The notes under the pieces: model-generated
Told to the model about the DNA's origin: nothing
The model's input: only the letters and a program-made list of their open reading frames with translations
The model's database searches: none
From: Cokeromyces recurvatus
Lineage: Eukaryota > Mucoromycota > Mucoromycetes > Mucorales > Mucoraceae
DNA: 64,000 nt
Assembly: GCF_025118155.1 (NCBI RefSeq)
Contig: NW_026251422.1
Location: forward strand, 180,595 to 244,594
Reading direction: 5' to 3'
In this document: in pieces, positions 47,847-59,325 of the stretch
Numbering within the stretch: the stretch's first letter is position 1
Layout: each line of letters begins with the position of its first letter
Made by a program: the position numbers and the translations under genes

Positions 47847-50269
47847 GCTGTTGCTGCTGCTGGTTTCTTTGAGCCAATTGAGCGGCAAGTAACATACGTT
47901 GCTGAGGTGTCAAATTAGGGGGTATCTGAGCATTTAATTGTTGCATTAGATCAGGGCGTATAGGGTTATTAACTGCTGTAAATGGAGATGCTGTAGCAGG
48001 GGCTGCTGAATTAGTTGGAGCTTGTGACGTCGTAGCCATTGAAGTACGACGTAATTGATCGCCTAGTTTTAATAGTGCATTTTGAATTGTTTGAAGTTGA
48101 CTTTGTTGTACAGGAGTCAAATTGGCACCTTGGGCTATCAAATTATTACGCTGCTGTAAAAGATACTGTTGTAATTGAATTGGATTTTGTATACGTCCAT
48201 TCAGCATTTGTTGTAGCTGAATAGGGATTTGCCCTGTTGGTCTTTGTTGGGCTTGTTGCATTGGTTGTTGTGTTTGAGGTTGCTGTTGTTGCTGTTGTTG
48301 TTGTGTTTGCTGTTGTTGTTGTGCCTGCTGAATTTGCTGCTGTTGCTGTAGATGCTGTTGCTGAGCCTGTTGTAGTTGCTGTAACTGTAACTGTTGTAAC
48401 TGTGCCTGTTGGGCTAGTTGTGCCTGTTGTGCTTGTTGTACTTGCTGTCCTTGTTGGGATAATACAGCTTGTTGCTGAGGTAATTGAGCCTGTGGAGGCT
48501 GTGGAGTTTGTTGCGCTTGCAGTCCTTGTTGAATAGGCTGAATTTGTGATATTTGGGGAGTTTTTTGAATGGACTGAGCAGGTTGAGTTTGTGATAGCTG
48601 TGGAGTATGTTGGGGCTGCTGTCCCAATCGAGCTTGTTTGGCTTGTGGAGTCTGTTGTACTTGTTGATTTGGTTGAGGCTGTTGTTGTTGTTGTTGTTGA
48701 CCTTGTCCTTGTTGAGCTTGTTGAAATTGTAATTGAGGAGATACATATTGTTGTGGCTGCTGTTGAAGTAATTGTTGCTGATGAAGTAATTGCTGTTGTG
48801 TTTGTTGTTGTTGCTGTTGTTGCATATGTATTTGTTGAGGTGTAAGTTGAGTTTGAGGCGGTGTTTGCTGGAATTGCTGTTGTTGTTGAGCATTTTGAAT
48901 CATAGGTGATGATCTTGGGGGTGTATTAGTAATATTAGGTTGTTCTGTAATAACTGGTGAAGCATGCTGTTTGCCTTCAACTGATTCATTTTCTCGTTTA
49001 ATTGCCGTAATAGATTGTCTTTTTTGAGTCATTTGTGTATTCGCTCGATTATTGGCCTCTGCAAAGTTTTTAGTATCAAAGGCAGGTTTAGGCAAACTGA
49101 TTTGCCCGGGAATGTTCTCCCTTTTTCGTTTTTTACCTGAATCGCTTGTAACTGATTGTGGTGAAAGTGGTTTTCCAGAGACCTGTTGTGCAGTTTTAAC
49201 GGAGGTATCATTCACAATAGGTAATTTAATACCAGCTAATTTGACAAGATGTGAAGGTAAGACAGTTTCATGTATTGTATTTAATTCCATCTTTTGTTGA
49301 TCATTTACTTGATTTACGATATTTTCCAGCAGTTTACAATCTTTTACAGGCGATATGAATGAAAAATTTATATTTGACTGTACAAGATGATAATATTAAA
49401 AAATATAAAATAAAGGTATGAATAAAGAATTCATTAATTATTTACCTGAATCATGACTTTAGCAATGTCATCTAACCTCATACCATTATATTTATCCATT
49501 AAATTACATCTTGCACCGATTTGATGAGGTAAGCTATTAGATATTAAAATACAATGTTGAACAAGGTCTTTCGTATCCAAATCCTCTCGATATTCATCAA
49601 ATAACTAATGATTCGGAAGGAGAGAGAGAGAGAAAACAAAAAGAAGGTATTAGTTAAATATGCATATAAAGATTTATATTAGAAAAAAAAAAAACTTACT
49701 TCTAAAGCAGCTACTAGACCTTCTTCTACAGCATTCCTTATAACGCCACCATTTTCACAAGAAATACTCTTTAAAATATCTTGAAACATGATTGAATCAG
49801 AAGTGAAATATTTTCGATCTACAGTATTGATTGATAAAGGCTCATAATCACCGAAAATAACTAGACCATACTTTAAGACGGGCTAAAAGAAGAAAAAGAA
49901 AAAGAAAGTCAAACACACTAAGGAATTTGAGGTATCTTCAAATATATATTACTGTTATTTTTAATTTTGTTTGACCACCATCGTCTTCGGTAATTATGGG
50001 TGAACGTAATTGTCTATAAAAGAATATTAATTTCAAATTACTTGTGAGGGCATGTGAATATTTTACTTTATGATGGGTTCAATGTAAGCTTCATGAATCA
50101 ATTGAAAATGAGGTTTCATACGATCTGTACCATCAATAACAAAAACGACTGCAACTTCTTTTCTTTGGTGAGAGATATGAGGTGTTTGTGGAGAGGCCTG
50201 AGAAGTTAAGGCATTTGTAATGTTAGCATTGGTAGGGATGGGTGTTGAATTTGCTGTCAAAGCAGACAT
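46541..50269 (-). CDS. MED25: Mediator subunit Med25 with VWA and ACID domains
   Basis: Mediator component that contacts transcriptional activators. Exons: complement of 50013-50269 region as 50067-50269, 49953-50013, 49700-49882, 49446-49604, 46839-49377, 46541-46782; 1128 aa, frame closes. The N-terminal VWA domain (about residues 35-230) starts with VAVVFVIDGTDRM and contains KYGLVIFGDYEP and CILISNSLPHQIG, as in Med25. A long Gln-rich middle follows. The activator-interaction (ACID/PTOV) domain, about residues 800-945, begins IWTGQIVWHI and includes the strands FCQFRPL, YIATVVFNLGG and IGIVFARAP. The tail is again poly-Gln. Budding and fission yeasts lack a clear Med25, so its presence marks an early-branching fungal lineage. 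Two CAG/CAA runs (about 46556-46640, 47800-47870) are likely length-variable. Confidence 0.9.
46556..46640 (-). repeat. CAA/CAG run encoding terminal poly-Gln of MED25
   Basis: On the minus strand an unbroken series of CAA and CAG codons in the last exon; a second run of comparable length lies at about 47800-47870 and smaller ones throughout the middle of the gene. Confidence 0.9.
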
Positions 50270-50428
50270 TGTCTTTCTCTCTCTCTTTTATTTTATTTTA
50301 TTTTATTTTATTTTTCACTTGATTTTTTTTTTAATATTAAAATATATAAAAAAAGAGAAACCCGTGTTTCTTAAATTTTGAAAATTTTAATTATTTATTT
50401 TTAATTTTAATTCCTTCTACACTAACTA

Positions 50429-51974
50429 TTAGCGTAATTTACTTGCAAAAAGTGCAGGATTTTCTATAAAGCTTTTCCACATATTTCCAAACTGAGCAAT
50501 AGTTGCACCATCAATAATTCGATGATCAGCCGACCAACTGACAGGTAAGATTTGTTTAGCAACCATTTTCTCCTCATTGTTAGAATCAAACCTAGGCAAC
50601 CTTCGAGCTGAACCTAAAGCAACAATAGCTAATTCATTAGGGACGATGACAGGATTAGCATACATTCCACCTATAGCGCCAATATTGGATAGAGTGATTG
50701 TTCCTCCCTTGAGATCAGAAGGAGTAAGACTGCCTGCTTTAGCTAATTCAGTTAATCTATGTAGCTCAGTTGCCACTTCGAAAACGGACTTCTTTTCAAC
50801 GTTTTTTATATTAGGTACCATTAATCCCTGGGGAGTGTCCATAGCCACACCAATATTATGATGAGCTCGATACGAAACATGATTCTGTTCAAAATAAGCA
50901 TTCATAATAGGATAAAATGACAAAGATAAAGATAAAGATTTGATAAAGATGGGTAGGTAAGAAATCTTTTTGAAAGGAAATAAATGAGGATGATTAGAGA
51001 TATATCTATTAAGTTCTAGACGATATTCTGAAGCTTGATTCAATTCAATTTCATCTTTATAGCCTAACTGAGGAATGGATAATGATTTTGACATTGTCTT
51101 GAACATGGCCTTTTGAATAGCAGTTAAAGGAACTGTCTTAGCGAAAGAAGAAGGGGACGACTCTGTAGTAATGTATTCTTGTTTTCTTTCAACTGAAAAA
51201 AGATAAAAAGATATACACGTGTAAACAAGGTAAACATACATGCATATACATATACATATTCATATACAAATATATTTTTATATTCATATATAATTTGAAT
51301 GGTCATGTGATTGCTTACCTTTTTGCAAAGAATTTGATTTGACATAATCAAGAACATCACCTTTTATGACACGTCCATGTTTTCCAGTCCCAGTAATGTC
51401 ATTTATTTTCAACTTGTATTCACTTAATAACCGACGAACAGATGGCATCTCCCAAGTTGAACTATTTTTAGTTATTGTATTCGCTGCTGAAAGGACCTTT
51501 TCTTCTTTTATTCCTTCCTTCATCTCTTCTTCAGTTTCAATATCTACTAACGGATATCCTACTTTTGCCATTTCATTTTCCCCATAATGTAATTTCACGA
51601 TATTACCAGAGTATCGAGAAGTAATTTCGACCGAGGCTTTATCAGATTGAACTTCACAAATTCTATCAAATTCTTGAACAGTAGAACCTGGTTTAACAAA
51701 CCTATTAGCGTATTAGCTTTTATCCCGTCTACCAATAGCTTGTCTTGTTAATTTACTTACCATTGAATAATTTCACATTCTCTAATACCTTCACCGATAT
51801 CAGCTAATAAAAAGGGCTTAACAATACCTAATGAATTTAAAGAAGAATGAAAACCCCTTTTAAAAACAATCTAATACATGATCAATTATGTAATCATAGA
51901 TACTTTATAAATTGTTATTATCATTTTCCCCTTCATACCTTATTATTAAGTAAACGTAAAGTATTTAACTTCAT
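50429..51974 (-). CDS. DBT: Branched-chain 2-oxoacid dehydrogenase E2 (dihydrolipoyl transacylase)
   Basis: Mitochondrial E2 core of the branched-chain 2-oxoacid dehydrogenase complex, which transfers acyl groups from valine, leucine and isoleucine breakdown to CoA. Exons: complement(51939-51974), complement(51761-51870), complement(51319-51701), complement(50429-51192); 430 aa, frame closes. N-terminus MKLNTLRLLNNK is a basic presequence. The lipoyl domain carries FLLADIGEGIRECEI and the lipoyl-lysine site QSDKASVEI. The peripheral-subunit-binding domain is MPSVRRLLSEYKLKINDITGTG. The catalytic domain ends with SWSADHRIIDGATIAQF, containing the His and Asp of the active site. ADIGEGI and the PNIKNVEKKS loop point to BCKDH E2, not pyruvate or 2-oxoglutarate E2. 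Confidence 0.93.
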
Positions 51975-52018
51975 TATGTGAAAGGGAAAACAAAAAAGGA
52001 AGAAGATGGAAAATAGGT

Positions 52019-52062
<44 letters not shown>

Positions 52063-52182
52063 CGAGAGAACCGTGGGAAATGATAATTTATTACATAATA
52101 GACTTATTGTTATTTACTAGATTTTTGTCTAATAAAACAGGTCAAAAAAAAACAAATAGACTATAACACATAAATAAACAAT
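51975..52182. promoter_or_regulatory. Upstream region of DBT with long A-tract
   Basis: Contains an unbroken run of about 39 A residues (52023-52061), seen from the DBT strand as a T-tract upstream of its start. Also holds the 3' flank of RRP45. Confidence 0.45.
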
Positions 52183-53214
52183 TTACCTTTTTTCTTTATC
52201 TTCTTCCAAGACCTTCTTGATTAATTCATCAATTTCATTCACTTTAATAATAGCAATTTGAGAGCATCTTAATACTTGATCCATTTCTAAGGGTATACCA
52301 CCTGCTTTTGATAGGCAACAAATTTCCCTATGAATATTCATTGTAATCGTCATATCTCCTTCTTTAGCTTGATTTTCTAAATAATTAGGATCTACAACTA
52401 ATCGTTCTCTATATGGTTATTATAAGTATCATGTCGTTTTATTTCTTTCTATGTATAATGCTTTACCCTTTATCGAAAAATGCGAATGTAATACAAATTG
52501 GTATATGATGAATACTTAGAGGTACAGGATTTCTTTGATCAATTGGATGCTATAATAATAATAAAAGATAATTTCAATACAGTAACTTGCCTTTTTTTTT
52601 AAAAAAAAACTTGAACTTACAATCGTCACTTCTTCACCTGATACAGTAACATCAGGACGTCTGAAATGTAATAAAGCTGTAATAGCTGCAATAGAAGCAC
52701 AATCTACCAAATTACCATCATGATCCAAAAAGAGTAAATCTACACGAATCTGCCAAACTTTTTCACCTGCAACGATACAAAGACCTTCTGTATCAATAGC
52801 TCTACTTCTACGTAAAGACTTTTCAATAAGACGACTAATCAATACTTCATCCTCTGAACGTCTAAATAAATAAATATATGAGTATCATGAACCCTATTTT
52901 TTTTTTTTTTTTGTCTAGTTGATCACCTACGATCCAACTTCAAAAAAGGGTGCAGCCATAGGCGAAATTTCTGTGTTGAAGATTAACTGACCCTCTGTAG
53001 GCTTATCAGGATAAGGTCGAACAACTTCTGCCGACACATTAGCTGCTACTCGTGTTCTGCCTAATTGAACTTCAACATGTCCATAATCAGTGCCTAATGT
53101 AATTTCAAGAGATCGCATGTCATACACTTCACGACCATCTACACGTCGTCCTTCTCTAAGGGCCTCTAAGAGGAAATTGACTTCATTAAGACTTGGATCT
53201 ATTTCTTTTACCAT
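52183..53214 (-). CDS. RRP45: Exosome core subunit Rrp45/EXOSC9
   Basis: RNase PH-fold subunit of the nine-protein RNA exosome ring. Exons: complement(52931-53214), complement(52621-52861), complement(52467-52549), complement(52183-52408); 277 aa, frame closes. Motifs: the N-terminal NFLLEALREGRRVDGRE, LGRTRVAANVSAEVVRPYPDKPTEG, then ISRLIEKSLRRSRAIDTEGLCIVAGEKVWQIRVDLLFLDHDGNLVD, followed by ALLHFRRPDVTV. The arginine/phosphorolytic residues are not obviously complete, as in other eukaryotic Rrp45 proteins, so a structural role is expected. The TAA at 52183-52185 is read as the stop, but it overlaps a possible donor (AAG|GTAAAT), so a short extra 3' exon is possible. Transcribed divergently from NOPCHAP1, 193 bp between starts. 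Confidence 0.92.
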
Positions 53215-53407
53215 TATTGTTTATGAAAAAGAAGCTAAATAAAAAAGAAAAAACAAAAAAAAAAAAAGAAAAAGGTGGGCTTGAAGCTAGTCACTTTTGC
53301 TATTCAGTTAAAAAAAAAAAATAGAAAGAGTCACAGTGCATTTTTTTTTTTTATTTATTCATTTTTATCTTTATATACAAATATTTATACACATATTCAT
53401 ATATAAC

Positions 53408-53853
53408 ATGTCAAATTCAGAATTATTAGATTTAAAAGACAAAAAGAAAACAGTTGGTAAGAATGCTCTATTTAAATCAAGATCAAGATCCTCATAAAAA
53501 TATACATATATATATATTTTTTTTATAGAAAATTTGATTAGTCATAAATCAATTGAAAAAGAGAACAAGGACATATTTCCTATGCCAACCTTATCAAATA
53601 AAAACACACCGGGACAAAGTGACAGTAAGTTATGATAGATATGCATGATATATATTTATTTAGTTACTTAAATATATACAAGTTTTATCGAGAGTTCGAG
53701 CCTTTTTACCGCAATTAAAGGCGGCTAATGAAGAACTAGATAAAGTTGAACCTTCTAAACGAGATATTGAAAATGTTGATGAAGAGAATGAACAATATAT
53801 TGAAATGGTATTTACTAAAATTGAATAAAGCGAATATGATCTAATCTATTTTT

Positions 53854-53887
<34 letters not shown>

Positions 53888-54055
53888 AATCTCGGATTAG
53901 GTGTTTATGATTTAAAGAAACCCGGACAAGATTCTGACACTTGTAGTAGTAGTGACAGCGAAGATGAAAAAATAATTATACCTGGGAAATTAACAGATAA
54001 ATCATCAAAAAAGCCAATAATTGAAATATTAGAAGAGAAGCGTGAGAAAAAATAA
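53408..54055 (+). CDS. NOPCHAP1-like (DUF4598) small acidic protein
   Basis: Predicted 145-aa protein. Exons: 53408-53456, 53529-53624, 53683-53807, 53888-54055; frame closes. The conserved core SRVRAFLPQLKAANEELDK followed by RDIENVDEENEQYIEMNLGLGVYDLK resembles human C12orf45/NOPCHAP1 (FLPQL, then DIENVDE and a hydrophobic end). NOPCHAP1 is a chaperone linking the box C/D snoRNP protein NOP58 to the R2TP complex. The C-terminus is Ser/Asp/Glu-rich (SSSDSEDEK) and ends in basic residues. Only the short core supports the assignment, so it is moderate. The stop lies just 37 bp before the first Met of the next gene on the same strand, leaving almost no room for a separate promoter. Confidence 0.65.
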
Positions 54056-54092
54056 AAGACTACTTTTTTCTTAAATTATTATTATTATTATT

Positions 54093-54525
54093 ATGCTTTG
54101 TTCAAAAAAAGGGTTTTTACTTTTTTCTTCTTTATTAAAACCAAAATTGACTATGTCTGTATCAACACTTTGTGAATCACAACGTGAACAGCTTCTAAAG
54201 CCTTTACTTTCTTCTGGTTGGCAGCTTGTGGAGAATAGAGACGCTATAATAAAGAAATATACTTTCCAGGACTTTATTGAGGCTTTTGGTTTCATGACAC
54301 GAATTGCTTTAAAAGCCGAGAAAATGGATCATCATCCTGAATGGTTTAATGTAAATAAAATATAAATCATGGGAGGAAAGGAAGGAATAAAATAAAGTAG
54401 ATGTTGATAGCAACTTCTTTTAGGTTTATAATCGAGTCGAAATTACTTTGTCTACTCACGATTGTGGAGGTTTATCTGAAAAGGATATTGAATTGGCAAA
54501 ATTCTGTGACAAAAATGTCAAGTAA
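54093..54525 (+). CDS. PCBD1: Pterin-4a-carbinolamine dehydratase
   Basis: Dehydrates 4a-hydroxytetrahydropterin in tetrahydrobiopterin recycling. Exons 54093-54350 and 54424-54525 give 119 aa ending DKNVK. Motifs: [66 protein letters not shown] is collinear with the family, including the catalytic His pair in the MDHHPEW block and the His of STHD. The first 20 codons could be a mitochondrial leader; the internal Met at 54153 is the more typical cytosolic start. The stop TAA overlaps a donor-like AA|GTAAAT. Splicing 54522-54648 would instead add an exon 54649-54676 whose last codons lie in a transposon terminal repeat. I prefer the unspliced ending, but both fit. Confidence 0.85.
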
Positions 54526-54584
54526 ATAAATAATGTGAAAAAAAGTATTCAGCTATTTTGAATACGTGTAACTCTATTAATGGT

Positions 54585-54623
<39 letters not shown>

Positions 54624-54659
54624 TACAATCTTAATTATATGATTACAGTAAGGCTGGTA

Positions 54660-56469
54660 AATATTGGCTGATTTGAAATGGTGATAATAAAAAAATAACT
54701 TGGCAAAATAATAAAAAATGATTGATTATTTTAAAATATTTTATTGGCCTAATGGAAAAATTACTTTGGCAGTTATAGATTGGCAATTAATTAAAAGTGA
54801 ATTTTATCTCGACAATAGGTGATATGGCGCTTAGAATGGCCACAGCATCCACGAAGATCACTAACACGTACATTATTGCAAGCATTAGTGATTCTTTGAG
54901 GTAGAGTTTTCTCAGTCATAAGGTTCTCGCGCTTCATTTTTCTTTTTACTAAAACCCAGAAGTTTTCGATTGCATTCAGCTCTGGTGAATACGGAGGCAA
55001 ATACATGACTCTGTATCCTATGCTCTCAATTTTTCTAATCATAGGGTGTGATTTGTGAATGGTGCAGTTATCCATCACAAGATAGCTACCCTTTAGGCTT
55101 TCGTCCATATCTATAATATCAAGTAGCTCGTTTATGAACTTTATGAAATGAGCCGTAGTAGTGTCTTTAGAGGGGGTTTGTTGGCTTCAGCATCAACAAT
55201 GCTTTCAACCTCGACATACTCTACAACAGTTTCCTCAATAATTATTTCGTCTGCTCTTTCTTTGCCCTTTGCAAGCTTTCTTTTTTTTTTAGATTTTCCA
55301 CTTTTACTTGCCACTGGTTTTGGGGCCTTTTCTTTCCTTGGTGGGGGGCTTTTTCATTGCGACATAAATAACACTGGAGGAGTGGATAGCACCGATGATA
55401 GTGTGAGATGGTGCACGAGCCTTATCAAGTTCTACAAAGGCAGGTGTTCCTATAAATGACCTTGCCCAGTTGCTCCTCATATTGATATTAAAGCCAGCCT
55501 CATCAATGAATATGCAGTTTTTATCGAAGTCTAGGTCTGAATCCTTCCACTTCATGGATTATTCATATCTCGTTTGTAAGTTATCGTTTAAGTTTCTGAT
55601 CTTTGCTTCAAAGTTTGGCTTCTTTATGGTGATGAACATATTGTTTTTCAAGTGATGATTCATTTGGTATTTGGAAATTGAAAAGCCTTCGAATTTGGAA
55701 GTCAACGAGTCAATAATATCAGCAGCACACAATTATGGATTTTTCTCCACTATTTCTTGAATGTATTCCTCGTGTTCCTCAGTAAAAGTACGAGATCAGC
55801 CAACATTTTTCTCTGATTTCTTATACGGAACGTCGTCTGTCTTTTGATAAAGTTTCCGCCAACGATTAGCAGTAGTAAGTGTTATTCCTAAGTCTCTTGC
55901 AACTGCTGACACTCTTCCTCTTTTGACGGGACCTTTGATCATTCGTTCAATAAATTTCTCTCTCGTGCGGTCGTCATAGTTTCTGTAAGTACTGTTAGTG
56001 GGTGATTTCGCTAATTTGACCTTATTAGCAGGTACATCTTTCATTTTGGTAACCTTGATATCCTCTGGTTTAGCAGCCAAATAAGCAGCTTGGCTCGTTA
56101 ATGTGGCGAGAACTATGTTCGGATCGATGATATCTGTCAATACATCCTCCATTGGATCTACAACTCTCTCTCCATTCTCGTTAAAGATTTTCTCTAGTCC
56201 ATCTTCATAATAGAAAGTGTTTTTGCTCATTCTGTTTAATGTGTAACACAATAGAGTATAATTTTATTTCCAGAGATGAAAGAAGAATTATACTAAATGT
56301 CACATGTAAGAATAGCTTAACTTCAGAAGTAACCAAAATAATTTCTCGATTAAGTCAAAGTATAATTTAAAATGGACCAATTGTTTTTCGAATTTTCTCC
56401 ACACCTTTTTTGTTAAACTCCAAATTATTTTTTATTATCACCATTTTAATTTCTAAATCAGCCAATATT
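54660..56469 (-). mobile_element. Tc1/mariner (DD34E) DNA transposon, decayed copy
   Basis: 1810-bp element bounded by inverted repeats beginning AATATTGGCTGATTT at both ends and flanked by TA on each side (54658-54659 and 56470-56471), the target-site duplication of Tc1/mariner elements. The inverted repeats continue with GAAATGGTGATAATAAAAAA; the right copy has about 8 extra bases inside. The interior encodes a broken transposase on the minus strand. It sits at or just past the end of the PCBD gene. Confidence 0.88.
54791..56251 (-). pseudogene. Tc1/mariner transposase pseudogene
   Basis: Reading from 56251 downward: an N-terminal part with a helix-turn-helix (RGRVSAVARDLGITLTTANRWRK), then a continuation with three in-frame stops (after KNVG, after VEKNP and after QTRYE). 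The catalytic core includes FIDEAGFN (first Asp), a frame change within a Lys/Pro-rich stretch near 55290-55350, YLVMDNCTIHKS (second Asp) and YSPELNAIENFW (Glu). Thirty-four residues separate the second Asp from the Glu, so DD34E. The protein ends at 54791. Because of the stops and the shift it cannot make a full transposase. Confidence 0.88.
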
Positions 56470-56607
56470 TACATAATGGATTATGTTTGTTTTATACATT
56501 TGCTTTATGAATGACTACCTATCCTGAGTATTTTTTTTTTTTTTTGTAAAGAACCAAGCCCATTTCCCCTGTAAACATTTAATAGTGAACATAAAAAAGC
56601 TGAATAA

Positions 56608-59325
56608 CACTATGGCCGAAAATATGGTAGAAAAGTTACCAATATGGTAGCAAAGTTACCAATTTTGACAGTTAAAATATGGTAGGAATGATATTCTATA
56701 AGCACCCAAAAGGTAGCTTTTCTACCATATTTTTTTGGTAGCTTATATACGATATGGATTGCTTATTTATCGTATTTTTATAAATATAAAATAACGCTTT
56801 ATTTTTTAAAACAGTACAAAACAATAGTGGGATAATGCTTATCTGCTTATTATATATGTGTTTTTTCATATAAACACTGAAGAAGATTCTAAACGTTTAA
56901 ACTAACTTACCTTTTTAAAACTTGGACTAAAAAGAAAAAGTAATTTCTTCATGTTAGCAAGATAAAGTAACAAAGAACTTCCGGCAATTCGTGTATTTGC
57001 CTTTTCTTTTGTACGAGTCAAGTAGCGTATAGAGCTTCTTTTTTTTCTAAGAAAACAACGACTAATGAACAATATAAACGAATGTTAGAATTGAGTGCAA
57101 GATTATAAATAGCATAAAAAAGAACTAAAAACAAGATGGAATCTACTACCTTCTCAAATGAAGAGTCTTCTATACATAATAATGAACGAGATTGAGAGCT
57201 ATTTTAAATAAGAACCATAATGAATTAGGCTAAAGAGAAAAGTGAAAAAAAAACTTCATGCTTATTGCCATCATGTTTACTTACTACTTTGTTTATAGGC
57301 CAGATCTATCCATCAACCAAGTGTCTTTAGTACGCTAAATGGCTTTTCTGGTTCTCCTTTCTTTGGCTTGGATGAGCTCCATTTGATCGCTAGAGGCATC
57401 GGCAAACAAATGTACGACATGATTACCGTTGATCTCAACCCAAGTCAAAACACTGTCTTTTTTATACCTGACAGGATGGCACAAAGGTGGTGGAGAACTA
57501 CCCTTTTTTTATACCCCAAAGAAGCCTTGTAAACATTGGAAAGAGCATAACACAGTCAAGACAATATATCCCTACCTCATTTCAAGGCAGTTTTGACAAT
57601 GTTGTTGCAAAAACCGAAGGAACTCGTGCTGTGGATTGGCTGGACTTTCTGCTCTATATTATTCCAACTTTAGTTACCCCATACTTACCCAACAGAACAG
57701 TCCAAAAAGCTGTATTATCGCTAGTGAAAGGTTGCTCTTTGGCCCTTCAATGGGATCTAACTGATGAGTTGATCAGTGAGATGGATGGGTAAGATTCAAA
57801 TTCTATAATATTACACAAACTAATTAGTAACCCCTTCTGCACTAGGCACTTTAATGACTGGCATAACTACCTCCTTCAACAGGTCAACCATAAACATGTA
57901 TCGCGCAGCGTATTCAGACCAGTACAACATTACCTAGCTCATATACCTTTCATGATAAAAAAGCAAGGCCCTCTTTGAGCGTATTCAACAAGGTCAATGG
58001 AGCGATCGATTGGGGGTTTTTTCAAAGTTGATCAAGTCGAAACGTGAGGGCGGAAAAAACGCAAGTAACATCATTGAAAGACTGGCAACCCACAATCATG
58101 TCAACCGCGTTTTAAACATTGCTGAACTAGCTAATCTGATTCAATCCAGACAATATACCGATGCCAGCTACATGAATATGCCCGATGATGCTAATGGTCC
58201 ACAATTATGGGAGTCTTTCATCCCGATTTCTGAGCTGAATGACGATCAATTGGTAGAAGATATACCCGTCAAGAAAATTGTAAAAGCTATAAAGAGATTC
58301 TACACTCGCTTAAATAATCAAAGACTCCCCATCAATATACCCAGCACTTCTATAACCCTTGCATCCCGCCTTTTGGTTTCTTCAACTGTATATTCATCTT
58401 GTATGTACAGGCGATTAAAAAAAAGAAACCAGTAGAGGGAATCAATACATCATGTTTTCCTGTTTAGATAACACGTAAGTTTAAAAAAAAAACTAAAACA
58501 ACTATAAATTCTTATTTACCGAACATATTATTTTAGAAGAAGGAAACGTTGGTTTGTTGGTTCTGTTCTGTTCTATTTCAAACATGAGCTTTCACAATCG
58601 AATGTACAATTTCTCGCGTTCATTGAAGTCATGAGTCAACATACCACAGCTTCGCATGACTCATCTGTCCCTCTAGTAAAGCGAAGCAAGCCAATAGAAG
58701 AGCAAACTGGCAATACTTCTATTATATACCCAAAATACGCTGTTATCAGTGTTTATGACATCGATAGGTAAGCTGGTCTTGTACAATACCCTGGAGTTGA
58801 TAACCAGTTTTATGTTATATCCCCGTACTTTGTTTTCGACATTAATCTTCGCATAACAGTTGGTAACATTTCTTTAATTTAAATTATTATGCTCCAAATA
58901 AAATAAAAAAAACCAGCTCAAAGCTTGTTTGTTGGAAAGAAAAAAAAATTCAATTAAAAAATTAGAAGCCCGTTTTGGCTCTGAAAGAAATTCAAGCGCT
59001 GAAATATGGTAGCTAAAATACCAATTTGGTAGCTGTTGCCAATTTTTTTTTTTTTTTTCCGTAAAAAATTAAAAATCATTATTCTAAAATGAAGTTCATG
59101 GCTTAAATGAAGGGAATAAAAAGACACCCAAACATATAAAAATAATCTATATACCTTTTACTATTCACCTAGTTGCTTCTAGGCTTAATTCTAGGGATTT
59201 AAAAAACATCTCACCATTGCTAGCCATCTGGTATGCATCCTTCCTTAAATGTGGTTGGCTGGTTCAAAAAAAATTGGTAGCTTTTCTACCAATTTTCCTC
59301 ATTTACCATAATTTCCGCCATAGTG
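56608..59325. mobile_element. CACTA-type DNA transposon, degenerate
   Basis: 2718-bp element whose two ends are inverted copies starting CACTATGGC and continuing as a 22-bp match with two differences. It is flanked on both sides by TAA (56605-56607, 59326-59328), the 3-bp duplication typical of CACTA/EnSpm elements. Both subterminal regions (56624-56745 and 59005-59300) hold several copies of ATGGTAG and TACCA in both orientations, for example GGTAGCTTTTCTACCA, resembling transposase-binding subterminal repeats. The interior carries a decayed transposase C-terminal part only, so the copy is not autonomous. Confidence 0.88.
57300..58875 (+). pseudogene. Tnp2/Plavaka-like transposase remnant (C-terminal part)
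   Basis: Collinear blocks of a protein family common in mucoralean transposons, as far as I recall. GFSGSPFFGLDELHLIARGIGKQ near 57340-57410 is followed by SFDNVVAKTEGTRAVDWLDFLLYIIPTLV and SLVKGCSLALQWDL (57570-57765). Then come VFRPVQHYLAHIPFMIKKQGPL followed by an in-frame TGA (57910-57980), and VFSKLIKSKREGGKNASNIIERLA (58016-58084) in a shifted frame at a G/T run. A further block, FKHELSQSNVQFLAFIEVM, lies near 58580-58635. The N-terminal catalytic half is missing or unrecognisable. Frameshifts, a stop and the truncation make it a pseudogene. Confidence 0.75.

Noticed and set aside
48237..48845. Val-rich forward ORFs inside MED25
   Set aside because: Antisense shadows of the CAG/CAA poly-Gln region.
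53690..53720. tRNA B-box-like GAGTTCGAGCC
   Set aside because: Lies inside a coding exon of the NOPCHAP1-like gene with no A-box or cloverleaf around it.
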